From Acinetobacter sp. ANC 3813 (GTDB taxonomy: Bacteria > Pseudomonadota > Gammaproteobacteria > Pseudomonadales > Moraxellaceae): a DNA stretch of 64,000 bases. Numbering within the stretch: the first letter of the stretch is position 1; each line of letters opens with the position of its first letter. The notes under the pieces are model-generated. The model saw nothing but the letters and a program-made list of their open reading frames with translations, did no database searches and was not told the DNA's origin. Positions 21,288-30,500 of this stretch are shown in pieces. Made by a program: the position numbers and the translations under genes. The DNA is taken from NCBI RefSeq assembly GCF_002135435.1, contig NZ_NEGK01000004.1, positions 62,001 to 126,000 on the forward strand. The letters run 5' to 3'.

Positions 21288-22819
21288 AACTGTTCCAAAC
21301 GCTGACAGTCTTGGCGCTGTAACTCATAGCGCTGCAGCGTTTGTTCGAGCTGAATTTTGAGCTTGTCCGTATCTGCCTGCGCGGTAAAATCTGAATCAAA
21401 ATCTATAAATTCTGCTTCTAAGCGCTGCTGTAAAACAGCATAATCTTCGCTCAATTTATTTTGCAGGCCTTGTATTTCTTGCAGCAGTTCATACTTCACT
21501 TGCGCTGAAAGCTGTGTGCGGGCACTGCCTTTCGTGTACTTAATATAAGGTGTAACCACTTCTTCTAAGCCGTAGTAACCGCCTTTTAAAGTACACTGCC
21601 GTCCGCCATTAAAATTGCAAACAATGCCTCGAATTTCCTCACCGCTCTCATCTACCGCAAAGAAATCTTTTTTGCTGTCCATTTTATCCAGCTCTAAATA
21701 CAGCACTTTATCTTGATAATGATGATCCAAATTGGTCACTGCTTTTAAATACTCGCGCCCGCGGATGAGATAGCTCTCATAGACATCTTCGGTATAATAA
21801 AAATGATTCAGGATGCGCTGTTCAATATCTTCTTTCTGCGCAATGCTGCCAGCTAAGTCCAAGTCTGAATCTAAACCGATATCAAGAATCACCTGCTCAA
21901 TCATGTCATTTACATAGGAAATATCTTCGATCTGATTCCATAAACAATGCTTCAGCACATAGATATCAATCAAATTAACGGCAGCACGGCCATTTAAAAA
22001 CGCAGCAGCTTTGACCAGATAAGCCGCCCGCTGCCAGCGGCGGTCTGAGATATAAATCTGATGCTCCTCAAAACTGTCGCCTAAACGCTGTTTAATTTCA
22101 TCAAAGATTTCTAAAATGCTATCCGGCAGCTCTACTGCATGAATCTGCTCACGCCACTGCTGCAGTTCGTGCTTTTTAATGCGCAGCGCATCCGCCACCT
22201 CTACTTTTACAGAGCTCGGCTTAGTCTGCAGCAAGGTATGAAAATTCTGCACATGCTGAATCGGCTCCACCACCAAACGCAAAATAAAGCGGTCGTATAA
22301 GGCATCTAAACCTTGATTTGGTTCAGGAATTTCATTCGAAGCACTCATTAGCACCTTCAACGGCACGTGCTGAATCATATCGCCGTTTTTGAAAGTTTTT
22401 TCATTTACCAAAGTCAGCAAGGTATTTAAAATTGCAGGGCTGGCTTTCCAAATTTCATCTAAAAAGACGAAGTCTGCTTTGGGCAGATAATGGTCTGTTT
22501 TACGCAAATACTGATCATCTTTTAAAGCTTTAATGGACACAGGACCAAAAATTTCTTCTGGCGTACTGAAACGGTTCATCAAATATTCAAAATACTCGCC
22601 CACTTCAAAAGCCGAAGCAATCCGTCTTGAAATTAGACTCTTGGCTGTGCCGGGTGCGCCATATAAAAAAGTATTCAGGCCTGCAACGCCTGCCAAAAGA
22701 CTCAGCGCAATAATCTGCTCACGCTCATACATCTGTTCACTGACTTGAGCAATTAATGCATGCATACGCGCTTTCATAAAGGAGACCATTGGCAAATAAT
22801 GCCTATTGTAACGGTGCAT
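21275..22819 (-). CDS. ravA: MoxR-family AAA+ ATPase, RavA-like
   Basis: The protein of about 500-514 residues has Walker A GAPGTAKSL, FEYLMNRFSTPEEIFGP, Walker B VFLDEIWKA, the sensor SASNEIPEP and an arginine-finger region LYDRFILRL, followed by the long RavA-specific C-terminal part. The start is uncertain: the ATG at 22819 has AAGGAG only 1 nt away, while ATGs at 22789 or 22777 give a length nearer the E. coli protein but lack a good site. It is upstream of and overlaps viaA. MoxR/VWA pairs act as chaperone-like machines; the client here is unknown. Confidence 0.88.
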   Translation of the reverse strand: MHRYNRHYLPMVSFMKARMHALIAQVSEQMYEREQIIALSLLAGVAGLNTFLYGAPGTAKSLISRRIASAFEVGEYFEYLMNRFSTPEEIFGPVSIKALKDDQYLRKTDHYLPKADFVFLDEIWKASPAILNTLLTLVNEKTFKNGDMIQHVPLKVLMSASNEIPEPNQGLDALYDRFILRLVVEPIQHVQNFHTLLQTKPSSVKVEVADALRIKKHELQQWREQIHAVELPDSILEIFDEIKQRLGDSFEEHQIYISDRRWQRAAYLVKAAAFLNGRAAVNLIDIYVLKHCLWNQIEDISYVNDMIEQVILDIGLDSDLDLAGSIAQKEDIEQRILNHFYYTEDVYESYLIRGREYLKAVTNLDHHYQDKVLYLELDKMDSKKDFFAVDESGEEIRGIVCNFNGGRQCTLKGGYYGLEEVVTPYIKYTKGSARTQLSAQVKYELLQEIQGLQNKLSEDYAVLQQRLEAEFIDFDSDFTAQADTDKLKIQLEQTLQRYELQRQDCQRLEQLCRS

Positions 22820-22906
22820 ACTCCTTTTGCGAAATGCATCGCTTTTAAAATCTTCCTCAATAAAATTTGCTATGCTAAACCCAAGACAAAGCCGCCTTTT
22901 TTATTC

Positions 22907-23428
22907 ATGCTGAATTTTATTCCCCTGCTGATTAAATTCTTAAAACTAGAGCGTTTTAAATGCCGTAATTTAACGGCTGGAGAAATTGCGCTGTGCCAGC
23001 GTGTTTTTGGAAGCTTGATAGATTACGCAAAAGTAAAAGTAATGAATCATCCTTATTTGCCTTGGCAGCCGGGCAATGTGGTCATGGCGCCGAAAGGCTA
23101 TATTCATGCGCTTTCGCCCAACTACAGCCACGACTATGCTCAGGAAAGCCTCGCCTATCAAGGGCTGTTTATTCATGAAATGGCGCATATTTACCAGTAT
23201 CAGCAGCGGATCAATGTCCTGCTGCGCGGTGCGCTGCTGCAAAGCGCATTCTTTTTAAGCCGCGGCAAATACAATCCTTATCGATATCAGCTGCAGGCAG
23301 GTAAAAAATTCTTTGATTACAATATAGAACAGCAGGGTGAAATTGCCCGTGATATATTTTTCCAGCGAATTCATAATATTATTTTGCTTCCTGATCATCC
23401 GGCTGCACAGCAGCAGAACCAGCTATAG
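22907..23428 (+). CDS. Small HExxH putative zinc metalloprotease-like protein
   Basis: This 173-residue protein contains HEMAHIYQYQ (HExxH at residues 90-94), the zinc-binding signature of zincin-type metallopeptidases; a glutamate in QQGEIARD farther on could be the third ligand. The N-terminus MLNFIPLLIKFLKL is hydrophobic but short and has no clear signal cleavage site. It resembles small proteins sometimes annotated as Vgr-related, but I cannot assign a function. The reading frame is open upstream to 22760, overlapping ravA antisense; I use the ATG at 22907 as the first that clears ravA. It diverges from ravA-viaA. Confidence 0.65.
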   Translation: MLNFIPLLIKFLKLERFKCRNLTAGEIALCQRVFGSLIDYAKVKVMNHPYLPWQPGNVVMAPKGYIHALSPNYSHDYAQESLAYQGLFIHEMAHIYQYQQRINVLLRGALLQSAFFLSRGKYNPYRYQLQAGKKFFDYNIEQQGEIARDIFFQRIHNIILLPDHPAAQQQNQL

Positions 23429-23802
23429 ATTTTTTTCTGCTATAGCCAGCAACATCATTAGCCTTTTTCATTTATTTTTAAGCAGTATTTCAGCTGTATC
23501 TGTCAAATTTTAGACAAATATGAGCATGCGCCGTCATCTAAAGCTCCATTGGCGTATATCCTGTTCATATTCGGTTTAAAAGCTGTGAATTGGCTCTAGC
23601 ATATAAGCCAATTTCAGCTAAAATAGCGGAGTCTGACCTGCTTATTTAAAGCACAAGAAGTTTTTTTTTATCATCGCTGAAATGATGTTTTTTAAGCCCT
23701 TATGGCTGTATTTTTAGTATCAAAATGCACTCAGCTGGATAATAATCACAACAAAAATCAGTACTCAGTGCATTTACCCTATAGGAATAGGATTTAGTTG
23801 GA
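23429..23802. other. Intergenic region upstream of nadE
   Basis: This 374-bp region contains a long imperfect hairpin (GCTGTGAATTGGCT at 23582-23595 against AGCCAATTTCAGC at 23606-23618) and farther right a run of T after GCACAAGAAG (about 23660-23669). It may hold a long leader or a small RNA as well as the nadE promoter; no gene is supportable. Confidence 0.45.
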
Positions 23803-25428
23803 ATGAATAGTTTTAAAATTGCGCTTGCCCAATTTTCTCCGCATATCGGCGATTTGACTTCAAATGCTGAAAAAATGCTGGAACAGGCAAATCAAGCCAA
23901 AAAACAAAATGCTGATATTATTGTTTTCCCAGAACTGTCTACATTGGGATATCCTGCAGAAGATTTACTGCTGCGCCCAAGCCTGAGCAAACGCACTCAG
24001 CAGGCTTTTAGCACCCTTGCTTCCATTAAAGACATCGTCTTAGTCTTCGGTTTTGTCAATCAAACTGAAGATGGCCAGCGCTTTAACTCCGCTGCCGTGA
24101 TGAAAGATGGGCAAGTTCTTGGAATTTATAATAAACAAAACTTGCCGAATTATAGCGTTTTTGATGAAAAGCGCTATTTCTCTGAAGGCCATCAGCACCT
24201 CGTGTTTGAATATCTGGGCCATAAATTTGGCGTGCTGATTTGTGAAGACGCTTGGTCATTGCCGACTGTTCAGCAATTGTCTCAGCTGAATGTAGAAACT
24301 GCATTGGTGCTGAATGCTTCTCCTTATGAAGTAGGCAAACCGCAGCACCGTGTAGAAACGATGTCTGCACTGGCAAAGCAAATGAATTTGAATTTGGTTT
24401 ACTGTAACCAAGTTGGCGGTCAAGACGATTTAGTCTTTGACGGCACAAGCTTTGTGATTGATAAAGAAGGTCAAGTTGTTCTGCAAGCGCCGAGCTTCCA
24501 AGAAGATCTTTACATCGCAGCTTATGATGCAGACAAAAAAGCATTCAGCAAAGGCTTTGTGGCGCCTGCCTTGGATACTATGGCTGAAATTTATCAAAGC
24601 TTAGTCCTAGCAACACGTGACTATGTGCAGCGTTCAGGTTTTAAAGGCGTAATCCTAGGCCTGTCAGGCGGCATTGACTCTGCAGTAACACTTGCCATCG
24701 CTGCCGATGCAATTGGCGCAGACAAAGTGCAAGCTGTGATGATGCCTTATACCTATACTGCGCAAATCAGCGTTGAAGATGCAGCTGAACAGGCTAAAAA
24801 TATGGGGGTGACTTTTGGTATTGCCGAAATTAACCCAATCGTATCAAGCTTTATGCAGACCCTTTATCCATTCTTTGGCAATGCGCCAGCAGATGCGACT
24901 GAAGAAAACTTGCAAGCGCGTTCACGCGGTACACTGCTGATGGCGCTGTCGAATAAATTCGGCAACCTTGTGCTGTCTACCGGCAACAAGTCTGAATTGT
25001 CTGTCGGTTACTGCACACTGTATGGCGATATGGTCGGCGGTTTTGCTGTGCTGAAAGATGTCTATAAAACCATCGTCTTTGAGTTGGCAAAATACCGCAA
25101 CAGCATCTCTGAAAAGCCAGTGATTCCAGAGCGTGTGATTACCCGCCCGCCTTCTGCTGAGCTTCGCCCAGACCAAAAAGATCAGGACTCACTGCCAGCT
25201 TATGATGTATTGGATGCAATTTTGTATGCTTACATTGAAGAAGACTTAAGCCAAGACGATATTATTGCCAAAGGCTTTGATGCTGAAGTCGTGGCTAAAG
25301 TGATCCGCTTAGTTGATTTCAATGAATATAAACGCCGTCAAGGCGCAATTGGCCCGCGCATCAGTTCGCGCGCTTTCAGCCGTGAACGCCGTTATCCAAT
25401 TATTAATGGCTGGAAACCAGGCATTTAA
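23803..25428 (+). CDS. nadE: Glutamine-dependent NAD+ synthetase
   Basis: The 541-residue two-domain enzyme makes NAD+ from deamido-NAD+ using ATP and glutamine. The N-terminal nitrilase-type glutaminase domain shows the Glu (FPELSTLGYP), Lys (NKQNLPNY) and Cys (LICEDAW) triad; the C-terminal synthetase domain has the ATP pyrophosphatase loop GLSGGIDSAV, STGNKSE and RPPSAELRPDQKDQDSLP. It stands alone, between its leader region and a strong terminator. Confidence 0.97.
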   Translation: MNSFKIALAQFSPHIGDLTSNAEKMLEQANQAKKQNADIIVFPELSTLGYPAEDLLLRPSLSKRTQQAFSTLASIKDIVLVFGFVNQTEDGQRFNSAAVMKDGQVLGIYNKQNLPNYSVFDEKRYFSEGHQHLVFEYLGHKFGVLICEDAWSLPTVQQLSQLNVETALVLNASPYEVGKPQHRVETMSALAKQMNLNLVYCNQVGGQDDLVFDGTSFVIDKEGQVVLQAPSFQEDLYIAAYDADKKAFSKGFVAPALDTMAEIYQSLVLATRDYVQRSGFKGVILGLSGGIDSAVTLAIAADAIGADKVQAVMMPYTYTAQISVEDAAEQAKNMGVTFGIAEINPIVSSFMQTLYPFFGNAPADATEENLQARSRGTLLMALSNKFGNLVLSTGNKSELSVGYCTLYGDMVGGFAVLKDVYKTIVFELAKYRNSISEKPVIPERVITRPPSAELRPDQKDQDSLPAYDVLDAILYAYIEEDLSQDDIIAKGFDAEVVAKVIRLVDFNEYKRRQGAIGPRISSRAFSRERRYPIINGWKPGI

Positions 25429-25438
25429 TTCGTATATT

Positions 25439-25475
25439 AAAAAAGCCCAAACTTCATGTTTGGGCTTTTTTTTTT
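25439..25475 (+). terminator. Terminator after nadE
   Basis: The stem AAGCCCAAAC / GTTTGGGCTT with a short loop is followed by a run of nine or more T, 10 bp beyond the stop. Confidence 0.92.
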
Positions 25476-25631
25476 GCATCGTGTACACAGACATGTGAAA
25501 TAAACCATACCCGACTGTACAAGCCTATTATTTAGTGTTTAATCACAAGATCATTCAACCAAAAATGATTTTATTATTCTAGCTAGAATATTCAATTAAT
25601 TTTGCCGTACAAAATACTTTTCACGCACAAA

Positions 25632-25661
25632 AAAAGAGACCAAGCTGAGAGCTTGGTCTTT
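25632..25661 (-). terminator. Terminator after tRNA-Met
   Basis: On the minus strand AGACCAAGCTCTCAGCTTGGTCT forms a stem-loop followed by a T run, a few bases after the tRNA 3' end. Confidence 0.85.
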
Positions 25662-25666
25662 TAAAA

Positions 25667-25743
25667 TGGTGGCTATGACGAGACTTGAACTTGTGACCCC
25701 CGCATTATGAGTGCGGTGCTCTAACCAACTGAGCTACATAGCC
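25667..25743 (-). tRNA. tRNA-Met (CAT), elongator type
   Basis: The minus strand folds as a complete 77-nt tRNA with an encoded 3' CCA. The acceptor stem is GGCTATG / CATAGCC, the D-arm has AGCTCAGTTGGTTAGAGC, the anticodon loop is CTCATAA with anticodon CAT, and the T-arm has GTTCAAGTC. It resembles the E. coli elongator tRNA-Met rather than the initiator, since it has a paired first base pair and no run of three G-C pairs at the base of the anticodon stem. A CAT tRNA-Ile2 (lysidine) is less likely on overall similarity. Confidence 0.95.
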
Positions 25744-25925
25744 GTAAACTGTGTGCGCATTATCTAAAGTTCGGCCCCTATCGTCAAGTTTTTTTCTGCA
25801 GAAATGTTCAGTCTTTGTTCAAAAATGCATTAAGTTGCTAAAAAATAATCATCTCTGCGATTATTTCTGGCAGTTTTCACATTTTTTTATTTAAAAATTA
25901 ACCAGTTATTAAGAGAATATTTACA

Positions 25926-26321
25926 TTGAAAAAGATCACCCTTGTTGCCTTGATGTTTACGCTCAGCGGCTGTCAGCTCATCTCACCTATTTTTGTCGAT
26001 TATTATGGCGTGCGTATGGATGCCGCCAAATGGATCAATCATCAGCCTATGCTCAGCATGCAGCAAAAGCGCAGTTTGGCGCAGCTGAGTAAAGCCTTGC
26101 AGCCTTTGAACACGTTTAATACGCAAGACTCTCAGAAGCGTTTGGAACTGGCTAAACAGTATCAAATTGCCATGCACTGCGCGCATATGCACGTGACAGA
26201 TCACAAAATTAATCAGCTGCAGCAGATCATTTTTGGCAATGAAAAAGAACATATTTTAATGAATTATCAGCAGCAGGCGCCGCAGTTTAAATTAGATGAG
26301 CAGTCTATTCGCTGTGAATAA
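25926..26321 (+). CDS. Small putative lipoprotein of unknown function
   Basis: The 131-residue protein has an N-terminal signal ending in a lipobox, LSGC (Cys at residue 16), so it is probably an outer- or inner-membrane lipoprotein. The start is TTG at 25926; no ATG precedes the signal sequence. The remainder is Gln/His-rich and helical, with two Cys (in MHCAHMH and SIRCE) that could form a disulfide. I do not recognise a family. It is a single gene between tRNA-Met and the universal stress protein gene. Confidence 0.7.
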   Translation: MKKITLVALMFTLSGCQLISPIFVDYYGVRMDAAKWINHQPMLSMQQKRSLAQLSKALQPLNTFNTQDSQKRLELAKQYQIAMHCAHMHVTDHKINQLQQIIFGNEKEHILMNYQQQAPQFKLDEQSIRCE

Positions 26322-26626
26322 ATGCGGCACCAATGCTGATGAAGCTCTCCGCCAAATAAATCAGGAATTTAGCGCCGCCAATGTGTACAAAATTCATACT
26401 TAAACTTTAGTTGCATAAGCGCGTATTTAATGTTTCCAGCAGTAGAGATATACGGAATAAGTCTCTAATAATCTTTAATTTATTATTATTTACTTCAAAA
26501 TATCCTTATGAATTTACTCGGTTTTATTTCATTATATTTAGCGCTATGATCATAAGGAATAGATAATTTTTATACAGAAAGCAGCTGAGCCTGCTCAAAT
26601 AAACCGCAATAATAAGGAGAGTTCAC
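26322..26626. other. Intergenic region upstream of the universal stress protein gene
   Basis: About 305 bp of AT-rich DNA that must contain the usp promoter. AAGGAGAG just before 26627 is a strong ribosome binding site. Nothing else is evident. Confidence 0.5.
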
Positions 26627-27067
26627 ATGTCATTTCAAAATATCGTTGTCCCTGTAGACGGTTCTGATACTTCTTTTGCTGCTGTCGCAAAAGCAACTGA
26701 ATTTGCTAAAGCATTTAACAGTAAAATTACGGTTGTACAGGTTATGGTGCTCGACCCCTACATTGCTGCTGAATATATTTCTTCAGCGCAAACCAATGAA
26801 CTGATAGAACGCGCGCGCAGCGCCATTGTAGAAAATTTAAATGAGGTCAAAGCCAAATTAAGCTCTGAAGGCCTGAATGTAGAGACTAAATTGCTCGAAG
26901 GTCAAACGGTGAATGCCGAAATTGTGAAGGCCGCGCATGATGTCAATGCAGATCTGATCATCATCGGCTCACATGGCCGTACTGGCTTGAAAAAATTTTT
27001 CCTTGGCAGTGTAGCGCAAAGCGTATTGGGCGCATCTGATACACCTGTGATGGTCGTGCGCAAATAA
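26627..27067 (+). CDS. Universal stress protein, UspA family
   Basis: The 146-residue cytoplasmic protein has the Usp fold from NIVVPVDGSD at the N-terminus to the ATP-binding signature G-x2-G-x9-G-S (GSHGRTGLKKFFLGS) near residues 115-129 and the terminal strand TPVMVVRK. The complete nucleotide motif indicates the ATP-binding subgroup. Such proteins accumulate in stationary phase and stress; the exact role here is unknown. A strong AAGGAGAG ribosome binding site precedes the ATG. Confidence 0.94.
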   Translation: MSFQNIVVPVDGSDTSFAAVAKATEFAKAFNSKITVVQVMVLDPYIAAEYISSAQTNELIERARSAIVENLNEVKAKLSSEGLNVETKLLEGQTVNAEIVKAAHDVNADLIIIGSHGRTGLKKFFLGSVAQSVLGASDTPVMVVRK

Positions 27068-27112
27068 AGCTCAGCCGAATCAACTTGGCCTTGCAAGCCA
27101 TCCTTGCAAGGC

Positions 27113-27430
27113 TCAAGCTTTCCACTGGTATTTTTTTAAATCAATCTTTCCAGCCAATACCGCAATGCCCTCTTCCAGCAATTTCTGCTGCTGCACATTG
27201 TATCCATACTCATCGAGTTTACTCAGACTGATTTTTCCTTGGCTATTGATCACTCGATGCCATGGCAAATCGGCATCTGCCGCGACATGCTTGAGCACAT
27301 AGCCGACCAAACGCGCATGTTTAGGCAAGCCCGCCAATCGGGCAACCTGACCATAACAGGCCACCTGACCTCTGGGAATTAAATCAATAACAGCCAGTAT
27401 TTGCCGTGCAAGCTCATCACTTTGCTTCAC
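27113..27430 (-). CDS. Alkyltransferase-like (ATL) DNA-binding protein
   Basis: The 105-residue protein matches the DNA-binding domain of O6-methylguanine-DNA methyltransferases (IPRGQVACYGQVARLAG, then PWHRVINSQGKIS). The alkyl-acceptor cysteine of the PCHR motif is replaced by tryptophan (PWHRV), the mark of ATL proteins, which bind alkylated guanine without repairing it and hand it to nucleotide excision repair. It is monocistronic, located between the usp gene and the giant adhesin. Confidence 0.9.
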   Translation of the reverse strand: MKQSDELARQILAVIDLIPRGQVACYGQVARLAGLPKHARLVGYVLKHVAADADLPWHRVINSQGKISLSKLDEYGYNVQQQKLLEEGIAVLAGKIDLKKYQWKA

Positions 27431-27459
27431 TGCCTATTCGTCCTTTTTGATGTGCAAAA

Positions 27460-27487
27460 AATAAGAGAGCCCTAAGGCTCTCTTATT
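27460..27487 (-). terminator. Terminator after the giant adhesin gene
   Basis: The perfect inverted repeat AATAAGAGAGCC-CTAA-GGCTCTCTTATT is followed on the minus strand by further T residues, 19 bp beyond the adhesin stop. Confidence 0.85.
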
Positions 27488-27505
27488 GTATAGCTCAGTT
27501 CAGCA

Positions 27506-30500
27506 TTAATACACCAGATGGTTATTGTCCAGCAATTCCTGCAAACCGATGTCCGTGTTTTTCAGCGTCAGCAGTTCCACTTTATTGTAGGTTTTGCCTG
27601 CAGTACCGTCACGGTCAATACTGATGACCGTATTGCCTTTACCGTCAGCCGCCACCGAAATAAACTGGCCGATATTGCTCTTATCTATATTTTGACCTTG
27701 CAATAATTTGCTCACATCAATCTTGTCACCTTCAGCTTTCTTGAAGTCATTCCAGCTATCATGGCCATTGCCGCCTGCTGCATCTGAGCTATTGAGTAAT
27801 TTAAAGATCAGTGTATCTGCACCGGCTTTAGATGTCACAGTATCATTGCCGTTTGTGCTGGTGATCTTATCGCTGCCAATGCTGCCTGTATAGTTCAGAC
27901 CAGCACTGATGGTTAACGATGCCACAGAAGAATCTCCATTTGGCGCAACCAATTTATAGCTAAAGTCTTCGAGCGTACCCGATACCGCTTTGCCGTCAGT
28001 TACGCTGTAGCTATAGCTGCCGTCCGATTTAATGGTCAGCTGGCCATGATCACCCTGAACTGTAAGACCCGCTTTGCTTACAGCCGCATATGTTTTGCCG
28101 CCATCTTTGGAGATATACAGATCCGTGTACTTCGACGCCAAAACATCTGTACCGCTGCCATTGTTATCTGTAAAGATATTGCCTTTAGCTGCTGTACCTG
28201 TTGATTTCGCAGTAAAGTCTTCAAGATCGGTAATTGTACGGCTAATGGTGGCATTCACTTTTCCAGCAAAGCTTAAGCCTGTATTGGTTAGCGCTTTAAT
28301 GGTGTATTCGCCAGCTTTTAAACCGCTGATCGATAAGCTATTGCCATTTGGCAGCAAAGTAATCACATCAATTAAAGTCGATGCGCTTGTGGTTGCGACC
28401 AATTTGCCAACCTTGTCATAAACATTGATAACTGTACCGCCCAGCAAGGATGCGACTTGGGTCGAGCCGAAGCTGATTTTCACATCTTCAAACGTGCCAT
28501 CCGCTACCGTAAATTTGCTTGTGCCTGATTTGGTATTGCCCACACCAAATAGCCAACTGTAGCTGATTGCAGAAGCGCTGGCTGAACTCACCGCATTCGA
28601 TGCATCGAAACTGACCGAATTGCTGTTGTCTGTTGCCACAACGGTTGTTGCGTCTGCTTTAGGATGGGCAGCATCCCACTCAACAGCCAAGTCACTTTGT
28701 GTGCCAATGTGAATAATTAAGCTGGCTGTATCTGTTTTGCCTGTCGCCGGATCCGTTACTGTATAGCCGAAGACTTCCGATTTTCCGATATTTACAGCGT
28801 CTGCATTTGGCTTATAGCTATAGGTGCCATCTTTAGCAATGGTTAATACGCCATGATCACCGACAATGACTGTTGAACCCGATGCATTCAAGCTTTGGCC
28901 ATTCACAGCAGTCACTGCAGAACCCGCAGGAACAGAGTCTTTGCCATAAATGCTGTCATGATCAGTCACAACATTGCCATGCGATTCTGTAACACCGCTG
29001 ACTGCAGGATCTTTCGATGTATCCTTAATGGCCAATGCAAGACTCGCATTAACACTGGTCAGGAATCCAATTTTTGCACCGCCAGTGAATTCAAACTTAT
29101 ACGTCCCCGTTTGCAGGTTGTTTGCTTTTACTTGCGTGCCTTCATTGAAGAGTCCCAGTAAATCAAGCAGTCCGGCATCTTTATTAGCACCGATCAGTTT
29201 CCATGAACCATCTGATCCTTTTACATACAGCTTCATAATTGCTATGTCAAACAAGTTCACTAAAGAGCTTGTCGATACTGAAATCACCGCATTGCCGACT
29301 TGATTTTCACCAATCGTAAATTCACTCGAATAAGTTTCTGCGCATATATCTACAACCGATTTATGGCTGAACAGTTTAATGCTGCTGTTTTCAGTCACTG
29401 GATAATCGAAATTAATTGATGCAGATACCAAGTTATCTGCTGCATCCAGCTGTACGTTTGGCGCTTTAGCACCCGTTTTTCCAGACTCGCCGCCTGCATC
29501 GCTGGCGCTGACCAGCAAGGTTTGGCCGTCGCTATATGCCGAAGGCAGCTTAATGCTGTAGTTTCCACTGGCATCAGATTTGCCTTGAGCAATCACCGTT
29601 TTACCGTCTTGCGCATACACCTTAATATCAGCGTTGGCTTCTGCAGTACCGCTGATCGAATCGCCCTTTGCATTAAAATTTGCTACAGGCGCATTTGGCG
29701 CATATAAATCAGGGGCTTGTACAGGGGTGGCAAGCGATTCACCGCCAGGATCTTTCGCTGTGACTTTTACTGATTCGCCATCCACCAAAGCTGGATTCAG
29801 CGCTACAGTATATTTGCCGTCTGCACCAGCAACAGCAGTACCGATCACTGTTGTACCTTTGCTGCCGCCATAAACAGTAATATCTGCATTTGGCTCAGTT
29901 ACACCATTAACTGATTTACCGTCCACAGCCACTAGGGCTGTTGGCGCATCTGGCGCATATAGATCAGGAGCGGCTGCTTTCACTGGAGCTGATTCACCAC
30001 CTGGATCTCGAGCTGTGACATTCACATTTTCGCCGTCAACTTGAGCTGGTTTAAGCGTTACTGAATACTGACCAGAAGCATTGGCAGTACCTGTGCCCAG
30101 CACAGTTTTACCATCATCTGTGTAAACAGTAATTGCAGAACCCGCTTGTGCAACACCTGTAACAAACCCACCCGTTTTCGCATCGACTTGCGCAGTTAGC
30201 ATGCTTGGAGCAGTCGTATCCGCCAAGCTGTCAGATGCAGTTCCCGCATTGCCCGCTGGATCTTTCGCAGTTGCTGTATAAGTACCTTCCGCAGCAGTTG
30301 CTGGAACTATTGCTGTGTATGTACCATCTGGATTGACTGTTACAGGAACATCTTTACCGTTTGGATCTTTCAGTGTCACTGTAGAACCTGGCTCGGATTT
30401 ACCTGTAATGGTTGCAGAACCGTCTGGATTTGAAACCACATCCATGGTTACAGCTGGAGCAATGTTGTCATCCAGTTCATCTGTTGCTGTGCCTGCATTG

